From: Deltaproteobacteria bacterium
GTDB taxonomy: Bacteria > Desulfobacterota > Desulfomonilia > UBA1062
Reading direction: 5' to 3'
NCBI GenBank assembly: GCA_015486075.1
Contig: WFSG01000005.1
Coordinates: 234,662-298,661, forward strand
Length of the DNA: 64,000 bases
The first letter of the stretch is position 1; each line of letters begins with the position of its first letter. Made by a program: the position numbers and the translations under genes. The notes under the pieces were generated by a model. That model was given only the letters and a program-made list of their open reading frames with translations. It searched no databases and was not told where the DNA came from. Below, one piece after another: positions 25,666 through 33,858 of the stretch.

Positions 25666-27534
25666 ATGGGTAGTTTATGGTTTGACGAGAGAAATGCCAT
25701 ATTCCTGATGTACGAGCTTTTCAATCTCGGGGATCTCCTTGGTAAACCGCCGTTTGAAGATCATTCAAAAGACATGCTTGACATGGTTTTGAACGAGGCA
25801 ATCAAGTTGATGGAGAATGAAGTTGCCCCTACCTATCCTGACGAGGTGCAGGGTAAACCTGTAGAGGTCACATTCGAAAATGGCGTGGTAAAGGTCCCGG
25901 AGGCCTATCACAAGCTATGGAAACTCTACTTTGAGGGCGGCTGGACAACCCTCTCTGAGAGTTACGACGTTGGTGGTCAGGGTTTTCCATACACCTTAAG
26001 CGGGATTGTGATGAGTATATTCACGGCCAGCAACATGGCATTCATGATGTACCCTGGGCTTACTCATGGTGCTGCAAAGCTTATCGAGGTGTTCGGCACA
26101 GAGGAGCAGAAAAAAATTTTCCTGGAGAATATGTACACGGGTAAGTGGGCTGGAACAATGTGCCTGACCGAGGCAGGGGCTGGTTCTGATGTTGGCGCGT
26201 TGAAAACAACGGCAAAGAAGAATCCAGATGGAACCTATTCTATCACTGGGACAAAACAGTTTATATCTGCTGGTGATCATGATCTTACAGAAAACATAAT
26301 TCATCCAGTACTAGCAAGGATAGAGGGAGATCCTCCAGGAACAAAGGGTTTGTCCTTGTTCATAGTTCCGAAATACAAACTAAATCCGGATGGAACAACC
26401 AGCGACGAATTAAACGACGTGGTAACGGGTAATATAGAGAGAAAACTTGGTATACATGGAAATGCCACGTGTACCTTGAATTTTGGAGAGAATGGCAACT
26501 GTACGGGCTATCTACTGGGCCAGGAGCGGGAAGGTATAAAGATAATGTTCCACATGATGAATGAGGCAAGACTTGAAGTGGGAATGCAGGGTCTGGGTCA
26601 TGCATTGGCCTCTTATCTTCATGCGGTTGACTACGCGAAGCAAAGGTTACAAGGGCCTCACATAAGCAGAATGAAAGATGCAACAGCTCCAAGAGTACCG
26701 ATAATACAGCATCCTGATGTCAGGAGGATGTTGCTTTTCATGAAGTCAATGGCAGAGGGATTGATGGCCCTTGATATCTACACCTTCTACTGCTTCGACA
26801 GGAGAGAGGCAGCAGCTACAGAGGAAGAAAAAGACAAATGGCAGGGTATAATTGAGGTACTCACCCCTATATGCAAGGCATATTCTTCTGATATGGGCTT
26901 CAGGGTGACGGAGACGGGTATCCAGGTGTACGGTGGTTACGGGTATTGCAAGGAATACCCCATGGAGCAGATGCTTAGAGACCAAAAGATATCTTCCATA
27001 TACGAGGGCACAAACGGTATACAGGCCCTTGACCTTCTAGGTAGAAAACTAGGCATGAAAAAGGGAGCATACTTCATGGGTCTTCTTGGCGAGACACAGG
27101 CTGCCATTGCAGAAGCAAAAGGCATTGATGAACTAAAAGAAGAGGCCCAAATAGTAGAGAATGCAATAAACGCGGTTGCAGGAACAGCATTAGAATTCTC
27201 AAAGCTGATAAAGAGTAATCCCTTTGTTCCTCTAATAAATGCAGTTGATTTTCTTAACTGCCTGGGGGATTCCCTTTTGGGCTGGTTCCATATATGGATG
27301 GCAGGGGTTTCTTACAAGAAGCTTAATGAGCGTTTTGAGGAAAAGGGCGCAAAGGATGATCCTGCAAAGCAATTTGAACTGCTTACATCAGATGATGAGG
27401 CTGCTTTTTATAGGGGCAAGATAGAGTCTGCCAAGTTCTTTATAAACAGGACCACGGCGCTGGTTCCAGCCAAGACCGAGATACTGAAGAAGAATGAAAT
27501 AAGCTCAATGAACATACCGGAAACCGGCTTTTAG
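25666..27534 (+). CDS. Acyl-CoA dehydrogenase, long form with C-terminal extension
   Basis: FAD-dependent enzyme that introduces an alpha-beta double bond into acyl-CoA, passing electrons to ETF. The 622-residue length is that of the long bacterial class with a C-terminal AcylCoA_dehyd_C domain. Visible features: the middle-domain signature TMCLTEAGAGSDVGALKTTA, a flavin segment TKQFISAGDHD, and the C-terminal signature QVYGGYGYCKEYPMEQMLRD followed by YEGTNGIQALDLLGRK. The Glu in YEGTNG is the usual catalytic base of this class. AGGAGGG lies before the ATG. No etf, thiolase or hydratase gene is adjacent, and a strong terminator follows, so it is a single-gene unit. The natural acyl chain is unknown. 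Confidence 0.95.
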   Translation: MGSLWFDERNAIFLMYELFNLGDLLGKPPFEDHSKDMLDMVLNEAIKLMENEVAPTYPDEVQGKPVEVTFENGVVKVPEAYHKLWKLYFEGGWTTLSESYDVGGQGFPYTLSGIVMSIFTASNMAFMMYPGLTHGAAKLIEVFGTEEQKKIFLENMYTGKWAGTMCLTEAGAGSDVGALKTTAKKNPDGTYSITGTKQFISAGDHDLTENIIHPVLARIEGDPPGTKGLSLFIVPKYKLNPDGTTSDELNDVVTGNIERKLGIHGNATCTLNFGENGNCTGYLLGQEREGIKIMFHMMNEARLEVGMQGLGHALASYLHAVDYAKQRLQGPHISRMKDATAPRVPIIQHPDVRRMLLFMKSMAEGLMALDIYTFYCFDRREAAATEEEKDKWQGIIEVLTPICKAYSSDMGFRVTETGIQVYGGYGYCKEYPMEQMLRDQKISSIYEGTNGIQALDLLGRKLGMKKGAYFMGLLGETQAAIAEAKGIDELKEEAQIVENAINAVAGTALEFSKLIKSNPFVPLINAVDFLNCLGDSLLGWFHIWMAGVSYKKLNERFEEKGAKDDPAKQFELLTSDDEAAFYRGKIESAKFFINRTTALVPAKTEILKKNEISSMNIPETGF

Positions 27535-27560
27535 ATTTTATTGGCAGGCTTATACTAAAT

Positions 27561-27599
27561 AAAAGGGGGAAAGGATAAATTTCATCCTTTCCCCCTTTT
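27561..27599. terminator. Strong bidirectional terminator
   Basis: A perfect 16-bp stem (AAAAGGGGGAAAGGAT with its complement) around a seven-base loop, with A-runs on one side and T-runs on the other. It lies between two convergent genes and can end transcription in both directions. Confidence 0.92.
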
Positions 27600-27631
27600 A
27601 TGTGCTATTATCTTAGAAAGCATCCACTGGG

Positions 27632-28111
27632 CTACACATTTCCCCTATATACGCTATCATAATCTTCGGTGGTAAGCAGTAAAGACTTGGGTTTAAGCAT
27701 TTTACCATCAAGTACCCTTACGATGAAGAGGGTATGATCACCACCTGGGTCAACTGTTTTTTCCAGTATACAATCCATGTATGCTACGGCCTTTTTTATT
27801 ACTCTTCCTTTCATCGGGGTATGAAAATATTCTATGGCATCAAACTTGTTCTCCCAGTCGGGGATCTTGAACCGTTTTATCATGGCTGGGGTTTTCCTCG
27901 GTAGTATGTTAATGCATAGCCGACCAGAGTTGAGTATCTGATCATGGGATAGTCTTTCCTTCTTGATCGCAAGGGCTAGCAGAGGAGGATCATATGAGCA
28001 CTGGGTAAGCCAGGATACTATTGTCCCGTTGTAGGTATCATCAATACCGATTGTAATTAGGTGGATCCCATATATAAGCCTGTCAAGCACCTCTTGCCAA
28101 GGCCTTTCCAT
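27632..28111 (-). CDS. Flavin reductase / FMN-binding family protein
   Basis: The 159-residue protein matches the flavin-reductase-like FMN-binding split barrel. It has IYGIHLITIGIDDTYNGTIVSWLTQCSYDPPLLALAI in its first half (shown here as the family's G...T.....G...SW..Q.S..PP), then KERLSHDQIL and RLCINIL. Members transfer electrons from NAD(P)H to FMN or serve as rubredoxin/oxygen-related oxidoreductases; the partner is unknown. The ATG at MERPWQ was chosen because GAGGTG sits six bases upstream and the family starts here; a 49-residue longer frame is unlike the family. Confidence 0.85.
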   Translation of the reverse strand: MERPWQEVLDRLIYGIHLITIGIDDTYNGTIVSWLTQCSYDPPLLALAIKKERLSHDQILNSGRLCINILPRKTPAMIKRFKIPDWENKFDAIEYFHTPMKGRVIKKAVAYMDCILEKTVDPGGDHTLFIVRVLDGKMLKPKSLLLTTEDYDSVYRGNV

Positions 28112-28287
28112 GTTACACCTCTGAGTGTTTTTAATACACTTAGATAATGCATGTAGTTGAAACCTGCAATAAGAAGAATGCCTAATGTTCTGAATCAATG
28201 GCCTTGCTATAGCTGCAAAGATTAGACCTGCAGGAGATTTTGGAGTTGCAATTGCCATTTCTATGTGTGAGATGTCTTTTCATAGCT

Positions 28288-28695
28288 ATGGCCAAACTAC
28301 CTGTTGAGGTTTATACTGATGGTGCATGCAGTGGCAATCCAGGTCCTGCAGGTGTGGGCGTGGTTATGAAGTACAAGGGGCATACCAAGGAGATATCAAA
28401 GTACATAGGCCATGCAACGAACAATATAGCCGAACTTCTAGCGGTCCTTACAGCTTTAAGGGCAATAAAAGACCCGTCAAGGAAGATTGTCTTGTACACG
28501 GACTCCACATATGTGGAGGGTGTACTAGCCAAGAACTGGAAAGCCCGGGCAAACAGGGAGATAATACGTGCAATAAAGAAAGAGATGCAGAGATTCGCAG
28601 ACCTGACTATCAAGAAGGTGGAAGGACACACCGGGGTTGAAGGTAACGAGCAGGCGGATCGCCTTGCACGCGAGGCTATAAGGAATGCTGGTTAG
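28288..28695 (+). CDS. rnhA: Ribonuclease HI
   Basis: Degrades RNA in RNA-DNA hybrids. The 135-residue protein has all four catalytic acids of RNase HI: Asp in YTDGACSGNPGP, Glu in NIAELLAVLTAL, Asp in LYTDSTYV and Asp in NEQADRLA, plus the EGHTG loop carrying the catalytic His. It lacks an N-terminal hybrid-binding domain. The ATG was chosen at MAKLPVEVY because the fold begins there; the Shine-Dalgarno is weak. Its stop codon overlaps that of the convergent kdsD by three or four bases. Confidence 0.95.
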   Translation: MAKLPVEVYTDGACSGNPGPAGVGVVMKYKGHTKEISKYIGHATNNIAELLAVLTALRAIKDPSRKIVLYTDSTYVEGVLAKNWKARANREIIRAIKKEMQRFADLTIKKVEGHTGVEGNEQADRLAREAIRNAG

Positions 28696-29681
28696 GTATC
28701 CTTCAGGGACAGTTTGCCTCTTCCAAGGAGATCGTGCAGGTGAACAACCCCGGAGAAAGTGCTGTTCTCTTTTATAACAACGAGGGATGTTATCTGGTAT
28801 TTCTCCATGATTTCCAGGGCATCGATTGCAAGTGCATTCTCTTGAATATGCTTTGGATTTGGTGTCATTATCTCCTTCGCAACCTTTAAGCCAAGGTCTT
28901 TACTATGGTTTAATATGGCCCTCCTGAGGTCACCATCAGTTATGATACCGATTATATTATGGGTATGTTCCTTTACCAAGGTGAATCCAAGACTTTTTTC
29001 CGTCATCACCTTAACTATATCGTTTAAAGGCGTGTTATCAAGTACAACTGGTACATCTTCGCCTGTTATCATCAATTCCTTGATCCTTGACATGAGCTGT
29101 TTACCTAGCTCACCACCAGGATGCAATGCCTTGAATGAATCCCTATCAAACCCCTTGATACTTGATACAACAACCGCCAACGCATCTCCCATGGCTATCT
29201 GGGCGGTTGTAGACGCGGTTGGTGCCAAGCCTAGTCCACATGCCTCCTCTTTCACCTTGCACGATATAACGATGTCCGAATTTTTTGCCAGCGGTGATTT
29301 AACGTCACCGGTGATGGATATAATTGGTATGCCGAGTTGTTTCAGGGGAGCCATGAGTTCGAGTAACTCCTTTGTCTTTCCACTGTTTGAAAACATGAGG
29401 CCAAGGTCCATGTTGCTGACTGCCCCCAAGTCACCATGAAGGCTATCCAGCGGATGAAGGAAGATCGCAGGTGTCCCAGTGCTTACCATGGTAGATGCTA
29501 CCTTTTTTGCGATTATACCTGACTTTCCAACACCGGTCAGTACCACCTTTCCCTTGAGGCCTGCTATCAGATCCACAGCCTTTGCAAATGATACATCAAC
29601 TTGCTCTATTAGACCCTCAAGACCTTGTATCTCTGTTTTTATGGCATTGATACCGGCCTCTATTATCTTGCTAGCATTCAT
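28692..29681 (-). CDS. kdsD: D-arabinose 5-phosphate isomerase (KpsF/GutQ/KdsD)
   Basis: Converts ribulose 5-phosphate to arabinose 5-phosphate, the first step of Kdo synthesis for LPS. The 329-residue protein has an N-terminal SIS domain (about residues 30-180; LTGVGKSGIIAKKVASTM, FLHPLDSLHGDLG, ISITGD) and two C-terminal CBS domains (about 205-325; ITDGDLRRAI, SLVVIKENSTFSGVVHLHDLL). The composition and length are those of the Kdo-pathway enzyme. It overlaps rimO by 11 nt. Its presence confirms a Kdo-type lipopolysaccharide. Confidence 0.95.
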   Translation of the reverse strand: MNASKIIEAGINAIKTEIQGLEGLIEQVDVSFAKAVDLIAGLKGKVVLTGVGKSGIIAKKVASTMVSTGTPAIFLHPLDSLHGDLGAVSNMDLGLMFSNSGKTKELLELMAPLKQLGIPIISITGDVKSPLAKNSDIVISCKVKEEACGLGLAPTASTTAQIAMGDALAVVVSSIKGFDRDSFKALHPGGELGKQLMSRIKELMITGEDVPVVLDNTPLNDIVKVMTEKSLGFTLVKEHTHNIIGIITDGDLRRAILNHSKDLGLKVAKEIMTPNPKHIQENALAIDALEIMEKYQITSLVVIKENSTFSGVVHLHDLLGRGKLSLKDT

Positions 29682-30957
29682 GGATTCTCCCTATAAGATC
29701 ATACTCCATTGAATCTGTTACTTCAACCTCACAGAAATCGCCAATGGTAGCACTGCCCTGGTTTATAATGACCACACCGTCAATATCCGGGGCCTGGAAT
29801 GCACTTCGTCCTATCGGGACAAAGCCAGATTCGTCAGCAAAGTCTTCCAACAGCACCTTTAACTTGTGTCCAACATACGAACCGAGTTTCTCTCTGGATA
29901 TCTCCCTCTGTATAGACATGATCCTTTGCCTTCTTTCTTCTATTATAGCGCGTGGTACCCTAGGTTTCATCCTGGAGCTGGGTGTTCCCTCCTCGGGCGA
30001 GAAGCCAAATACGCCTAGGTGGTCGAATATCCCCTGGGATACAAATGTCTCAAGCTCTTGGAATGCGTAGTCATCCTCGCCAGGGTGGCCAACCATGAGG
30101 GTGGTCCTAAGAGAGATATTGCTGTCGAGGGTCAGGCTTAAAGCCCTCTCCACGGCCCTTTTCCCACCGATTCTCCCCATTCGGTTTAAAACGCGTTCTG
30201 ATATGTGTTGTATGGGCATATCCAGGTATGGGCATATCTTGGGTTCATCTTTCATTATATCGATAAGCTCTCTTGTTATGGATGCAGGATGCATGTACAT
30301 GAGTCTTATCCATTCAGGCCCATTGATTTTAATTATCTTCTTTAACAGGGATTCAAGCGAGATATCACCCCCTAGGTCTTTACCGTAGCTACCTAGGTCC
30401 TGCGCTATAAGTATCAACTCTTTAACACCAATAGAGGCGAGATTCAGACATTCACGCTCCACAACCTCAATGGGTTTGCTTCTAAGCCTTCCTCTGAGGC
30501 GGGGGATTAAGCAGTAATTACAGTGGTTTGAACAACCTTCGCTCAGTTTTACATAAGCACTTACACCTGTCGATATGGAAGACCTTGTAATTACTCCATC
30601 AAACCTTGGTCCCAAGTACCGCTTGTTGGAATTTATGTATCTCGGCATGTCCTCATATGTCCCAGGGCCTGCAAAGAGTGTAACTTCTGGCAATTCGTGC
30701 AATAACTCTTCCTTGTATCGGCTTACTAGGCAACCAGCGCAAACAACCTTTTTCCCTTCATTTATCATCTCAACAATGGTCTCGATCGATTCCTCAACCG
30801 CTGGTCTTATAAAAGCGCATGTATTGATTATTACGAAATCGGCCGATGATGTATCTCCAACCTGCTCATAACCATGTATCTTCATCTTCTCGCAGATAAA
30901 CTCGGAGTCTACAAGGTTTTTGGGGCAACCGAGGCTTATTAATGAAAATTTTTGCAT
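29671..30957 (-). CDS. rimO: Ribosomal protein S12 methylthiotransferase RimO
   Basis: RimO adds a methylthio group to Asp89 of ribosomal protein S12. The 428-residue protein has the UPF0004 domain with three Cys (LGCPKN, INTCAFI, AGCL), the radical SAM cluster motif CSNHCNYCLIPRLRGR, and a C-terminal TRAM domain. The sequence LISLGCPKNLVDSE at the N-terminus distinguishes RimO from MiaB. It precedes and overlaps kdsD in one transcription unit. Confidence 0.95.
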   Translation of the reverse strand: MQKFSLISLGCPKNLVDSEFICEKMKIHGYEQVGDTSSADFVIINTCAFIRPAVEESIETIVEMINEGKKVVCAGCLVSRYKEELLHELPEVTLFAGPGTYEDMPRYINSNKRYLGPRFDGVITRSSISTGVSAYVKLSEGCSNHCNYCLIPRLRGRLRSKPIEVVERECLNLASIGVKELILIAQDLGSYGKDLGGDISLESLLKKIIKINGPEWIRLMYMHPASITRELIDIMKDEPKICPYLDMPIQHISERVLNRMGRIGGKRAVERALSLTLDSNISLRTTLMVGHPGEDDYAFQELETFVSQGIFDHLGVFGFSPEEGTPSSRMKPRVPRAIIEERRQRIMSIQREISREKLGSYVGHKLKVLLEDFADESGFVPIGRSAFQAPDIDGVVIINQGSATIGDFCEVEVTDSMEYDLIGRIHEC

Positions 30958-30997
30958 GTCATTCTGGGATGTTGCAATGATTTCTTGATATCGTGCT

Positions 30998-31837
30998 TTA
31001 TTTGCAATGCTCGTTAAGCCAGTCGTGAAGGTCCTTGAGTACCTTTATCCTATCTTTTTCCAACTCGTTGTACACCTCGTGTTTTAAGCCTTCATAGATG
31101 CTTATTTTTTTGTCTTGCGATGCTATGGCATTGTATAGCTCATCCTGACCGGAGAAAGACGTGTCAGCAGAGCCACATTGGACCAATACAGGTATGTTAA
31201 TACTCGGTGCATTCTTAAAGGCTAAATCCAGGTATGTATACATCTGCTCTGCAAGTCTTGGTGTTATTACGTCGTATGTCAGCGGGTCATCCACGTATGC
31301 CTTGACCACGTCAGGATCCCTGGATATGAACTCTGGTGGTAATACTGACTTTACATGTATGTTGGGAAATAGCATGGATCCTATCTTTGATAGTAAGACA
31401 ATTGCTTTGCCGATTGCCTTACCTGGCTTGGAGCCAGTACCTGAAAGGATCAGTCCAGCCATATCAGCCTGGTATTTTTCTGCATAGTTAAGTGCTATTA
31501 TACTGCCCATTGAATGCCCCAGTACGAAGTAAGGTGTATCGGGATAATCCTTCTCTATTATCTCTTTGAAAAAGGCCCTGTCGTCAGAAATGTATTGCTC
31601 AAAGCTTTTTATGTGACCCCTTTTACCTTCACTTTTACCATGGCCACGGTGGTCCTTTCCTATTAGCAGGTAATTATCTGATACTAGTTCGTCTACCACG
31701 TTTTTGTACCTGCCCACATGCTCCGCGTAGCCGTGTATTATATGTACAACTGCCCTGGGTTTTGCCTCTGGAATCCATGCCTTCCAGAAAAGGTTGAGAC
31801 CATCATTCGATATCAATCTACCTTCATTTGATTTCAT
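30998..31837 (-). CDS. Alpha/beta hydrolase, monoacylglycerol-lipase type
   Basis: The 279-residue protein belongs to the Hydrolase_4 group. It has the oxyanion loop HIIHGYAEHVGRY, the nucleophile elbow LGHSMGS, the acid in VQCGSADTSFSG and the catalytic His in GLKHEVYNE, with a helical lid after the nucleophile. DHRGHGKSEG is also typical of lysophospholipase L2/monoacylglycerol lipases. No signal peptide is seen. The ATG at MKSNEG has AAAGGGGG six bases upstream and was preferred to a start 12 codons earlier. The natural ester is unknown. Confidence 0.88.
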   Translation of the reverse strand: MKSNEGRLISNDGLNLFWKAWIPEAKPRAVVHIIHGYAEHVGRYKNVVDELVSDNYLLIGKDHRGHGKSEGKRGHIKSFEQYISDDRAFFKEIIEKDYPDTPYFVLGHSMGSIIALNYAEKYQADMAGLILSGTGSKPGKAIGKAIVLLSKIGSMLFPNIHVKSVLPPEFISRDPDVVKAYVDDPLTYDVITPRLAEQMYTYLDLAFKNAPSINIPVLVQCGSADTSFSGQDELYNAIASQDKKISIYEGLKHEVYNELEKDRIKVLKDLHDWLNEHCK

Positions 31838-31983
31838 GGCCGGCCCCCTTTTAGATTGCTTTATTAATAGCACTTCTATATTAGAAATGTACTCTGTGCA
31901 AGGTATAAGATATTAAATCTCATGTAGACCTGATTCGTTCTGCAAATAGGTACCTGTTGTCCTTATACTTTGGAAATAAGGAC

Positions 31984-32013
31984 TTGACACTGAGATTTTA
32001 ATTGGACTATTTT
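31984..32013 (+). promoter_or_regulatory. Putative sigma-70 promoter of the CAT-anticodon tRNA
   Basis: A perfect TTGACA followed after 18 nt by TATTTT. The predicted start falls at or within a few bases of the tRNA 5' end, so the leader would be very short. Confidence 0.5.
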
Positions 32014-32028
32014 CCCAGGTGGGCCCAT
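32013..32028 (+). repeat. 16-bp direct repeat, copy 1 (5' flank of tRNA)
   Basis: TCCCAGGTGGGCCCAT is identical to the 3' T-arm/acceptor end of the tRNA that follows. The last nine bases are the tRNA's own 5' acceptor strand plus one base (GGGCCC is palindromic), but the first seven, TCCCAGG, lie outside the gene and need another explanation. See the findings. Confidence 0.8.
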
Positions 32029-32093
32029 AGCTCAATTGGTAGAGCCACCGGCTCATAACCGGTAGGTCCCTGGTTCGATCCCAGGTGGGCCCA
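32021..32093 (+). tRNA. tRNA with CAT anticodon (elongator Met or Ile2)
   Basis: Acceptor GGGCCCA pairs with TGGGCCC, discriminator A, no encoded CCA. Anticodon stem ACCGG/CCGGT carries loop CTCATAA; the T-arm is CCTGG TTCGATC CCAGG. The G1-C72 pair and absence of the three G-C pairs typical of the initiator anticodon stem rule out initiator tRNA. It may be elongator methionine or a lysidine-modified isoleucine tRNA; sequence alone does not settle this. Unlike the five-tRNA cluster, CCA must be added by the cell. Confidence 0.9.
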
Positions 32094-32094
32094 T
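32079..32094 (+). repeat. 16-bp direct repeat, copy 2 (tRNA 3' end)
   Basis: Exact second copy of the repeat described at the 5' flank, 66 bp downstream. It covers part of the T-arm and the whole 3' acceptor strand plus the base after the discriminator. Confidence 0.8.
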
Positions 32095-32173
32095 TTAAAA
32101 GTTCATTAGTTATTGAGAGAGTGGTAAGGTGGATTTTTCGGAGACACACTGGGATAAAAACATGGGTACGTGC

Positions 32174-32203
32174 AAGGGGAGTGCTTTTTCAAGCACTCCC
32201 CTT
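32174..32203 (+). terminator. Hairpin after the tRNA, probable terminator
   Basis: AAGGGGAGTGCTT and its exact complement make a 13-bp stem with a four-base loop. The tail is CTTGATTATT, weaker than a classical T-run, so termination could be partial. It is 17 nt before the NIF3-family start. Confidence 0.65.
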
Positions 32204-32219
32204 CTTGATTATTAAGACC

Positions 32220-32987
32220 ATGAAGCTGTATGAGGTTCTTGAGAGGCTAGACAGGTTGGCTCCATTCGAATCTGCCGAATCATGGGATAATGTGGGCCTT
32301 ATGTTCGGCGATCCCATGCAAGAGATTGGGTCAGTGGTTGTTGCACTCGATCCCTTTATTGAGGTTATAGAGTACGCAAAGGATCACTCTTTTGACCTTA
32401 TAATAAGCCATCATCCACTTTTTTTCAAACCATTAAATAATATTAACCTCTCGATGCCTTTGGGCAGGAAGATATCTATGCTTGCAGAGTTTCATATCGC
32501 CCTGGTAAGCATGCATACAAACCTGGACATCTCAAAAGGTGGGGTGGCAGATACATTGGCTCAGGTGTTGGGTTTGAGGGAGGTAGAAGACCATGGACTT
32601 ATGCGTGTTGGCCTTGTTGAGAGTCCCTGCCGGCTTGATGAATGGGTAAGGTCTTTACCTTTCGAACATGCCCGCATAGTTGATTCTAACAAAGAAGTAC
32701 GCAGGGTAGGCTTGTGCCCAGGTAGTGGCATGGATCTCTGGGCAGATGCACTTAGGACAGGGTGTGATACCTTTGTTACTGGGGATGTACGTTATCACAG
32801 CGCTGTTGACGCATGGGAAGCTGGATTAAACGTAGTTGACCTTGGGCATTCAGAGACCGAGGTACTTGTAGTTGAACCACTTGTAGATATGTTGATCCGT
32901 GTATTGGATGGCGTGGGTGTTTATGCCTTTGAGCAAAGGCCCTTAATAAGATATATACGTATTCAGGAAAAGGAGACCCAGAATTGA
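32220..32987 (+). CDS. NIF3-family (DUF34) metal-binding protein
   Basis: The 255-residue protein has the conserved metal-ligand set of the NIF3 family: SHHPLFF, MHTNLD and LGHSETE, with a Rossmann-like fold split by a central region. Related proteins have been annotated as GTP cyclohydrolase I type 2, but the cellular role is unsettled. The ATG beginning MKLYEVLERLDRLAP matches the family N-terminus; a 45-residue longer frame reads through the tRNA hairpin and was rejected. It overlaps the zinc-ribbon gene by 4 nt (TTGA), a pairing often seen for these two families. Confidence 0.9.
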   Translation: MKLYEVLERLDRLAPFESAESWDNVGLMFGDPMQEIGSVVVALDPFIEVIEYAKDHSFDLIISHHPLFFKPLNNINLSMPLGRKISMLAEFHIALVSMHTNLDISKGGVADTLAQVLGLREVEDHGLMRVGLVESPCRLDEWVRSLPFEHARIVDSNKEVRRVGLCPGSGMDLWADALRTGCDTFVTGDVRYHSAVDAWEAGLNVVDLGHSETEVLVVEPLVDMLIRVLDGVGVYAFEQRPLIRYIRIQEKETQN

Positions 32988-33718
32988 AGAGATTGCTAGA
33001 AGACCTTATAGCACTCCAGGAAGTAGAGGTGGAGATTTTCAAAGCAGAGAGCGGCCTTGGCGAGATACCAAAGGAGATGGATGAACTTGAAAGCATCCTT
33101 ATCGCAAGGAGGAGGGCTCTTGATGCAGTGGAGGAGGAGATAAAGGCTTTGGAGCAGAGGAAACAGCCACTTGAGGCAGAACTAGAAGAGAACCAGGCAA
33201 TATTAACCGCTGCAGATGCAAGGATCAAGAAGATAAAAACCAACCGCGAGTACCTTGCACTCCAGAGAGAGATGGATATTGCCAAAAAGAGGAAGGTAGA
33301 GATAGAAGAGGAGATTCTCTACCTCATGGACAAGATAGAGACAAACCTCAAGGAAAAGCAAAGGTTGGAGAAATCCTTCGAAGAAGATAAAAAGATACTG
33401 GAAGGCAAAAAGGAGGGACTAATCTCTAGGAAGAAAGAACTAGAGAAGATAATCAAAGACTACAAGGAAAAGGCCTCGGGATTAAGAAAGGCCGTTGATC
33501 CTTCCCTTCTTGATAGGTATGACAGGATAAAGAAACACAAGAAGGGTCTAGCTGTTGTATCCTGTGATGATGGTGTCTGCAGTGGTTGTCACATGCACAT
33601 TCCTCCGCAACTTTTTAACGAGATTATAAAAGGCGACAGGCTCATTCAATGTCCCCTATGCCAGAGAATACTGTACACAAATTACGAGCCAGGTGAAACA
33701 AAAGCTAGCAAGGATTGA
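32984..33718 (+). CDS. Coiled-coil protein with C4 zinc ribbon
   Basis: The 244-residue protein has a long antiparallel coiled coil (residues 1-180, rich in Glu and Lys, e.g. ADARIKKIKTNREYLALQRE) and a C-terminal C4 zinc ribbon, CxGCHM then CPLCQRILY. This is the zf-RING_7 family that accompanies NIF3 proteins in many bacteria and resembles a nucleic-acid-binding or ribosome-associated factor. Translation starts at TTG, overlapping the NIF3 stop; AGGAG lies about 11 nt upstream. A terminator follows. Confidence 0.88.
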   Translation: MKRLLEDLIALQEVEVEIFKAESGLGEIPKEMDELESILIARRRALDAVEEEIKALEQRKQPLEAELEENQAILTAADARIKKIKTNREYLALQREMDIAKKRKVEIEEEILYLMDKIETNLKEKQRLEKSFEEDKKILEGKKEGLISRKKELEKIIKDYKEKASGLRKAVDPSLLDRYDRIKKHKKGLAVVSCDDGVCSGCHMHIPPQLFNEIIKGDRLIQCPLCQRILYTNYEPGETKASKD

Positions 33719-33769
33719 TTTGCAGGCTTCACTGGTATCTATAGAGAGTAGTTCATTTACAGGTAATTT

Positions 33770-33788
33770 AAGCAAAGGTTGCTTTTTT
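33770..33788 (+). terminator. Intrinsic terminator after the zinc-ribbon gene
   Basis: AAGCAA, three-base loop AGG, TTGCTT, then a T-rich tail. It is short but follows the gene by about 50 nt. Confidence 0.7.
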
Positions 33789-33858
33789 CTTTTCTCATGT
33801 AAGAGGTGTTGTCATAGCTGAAGGGTACCAAGATAAGGAAGGGCGCATATTCTTCTTT

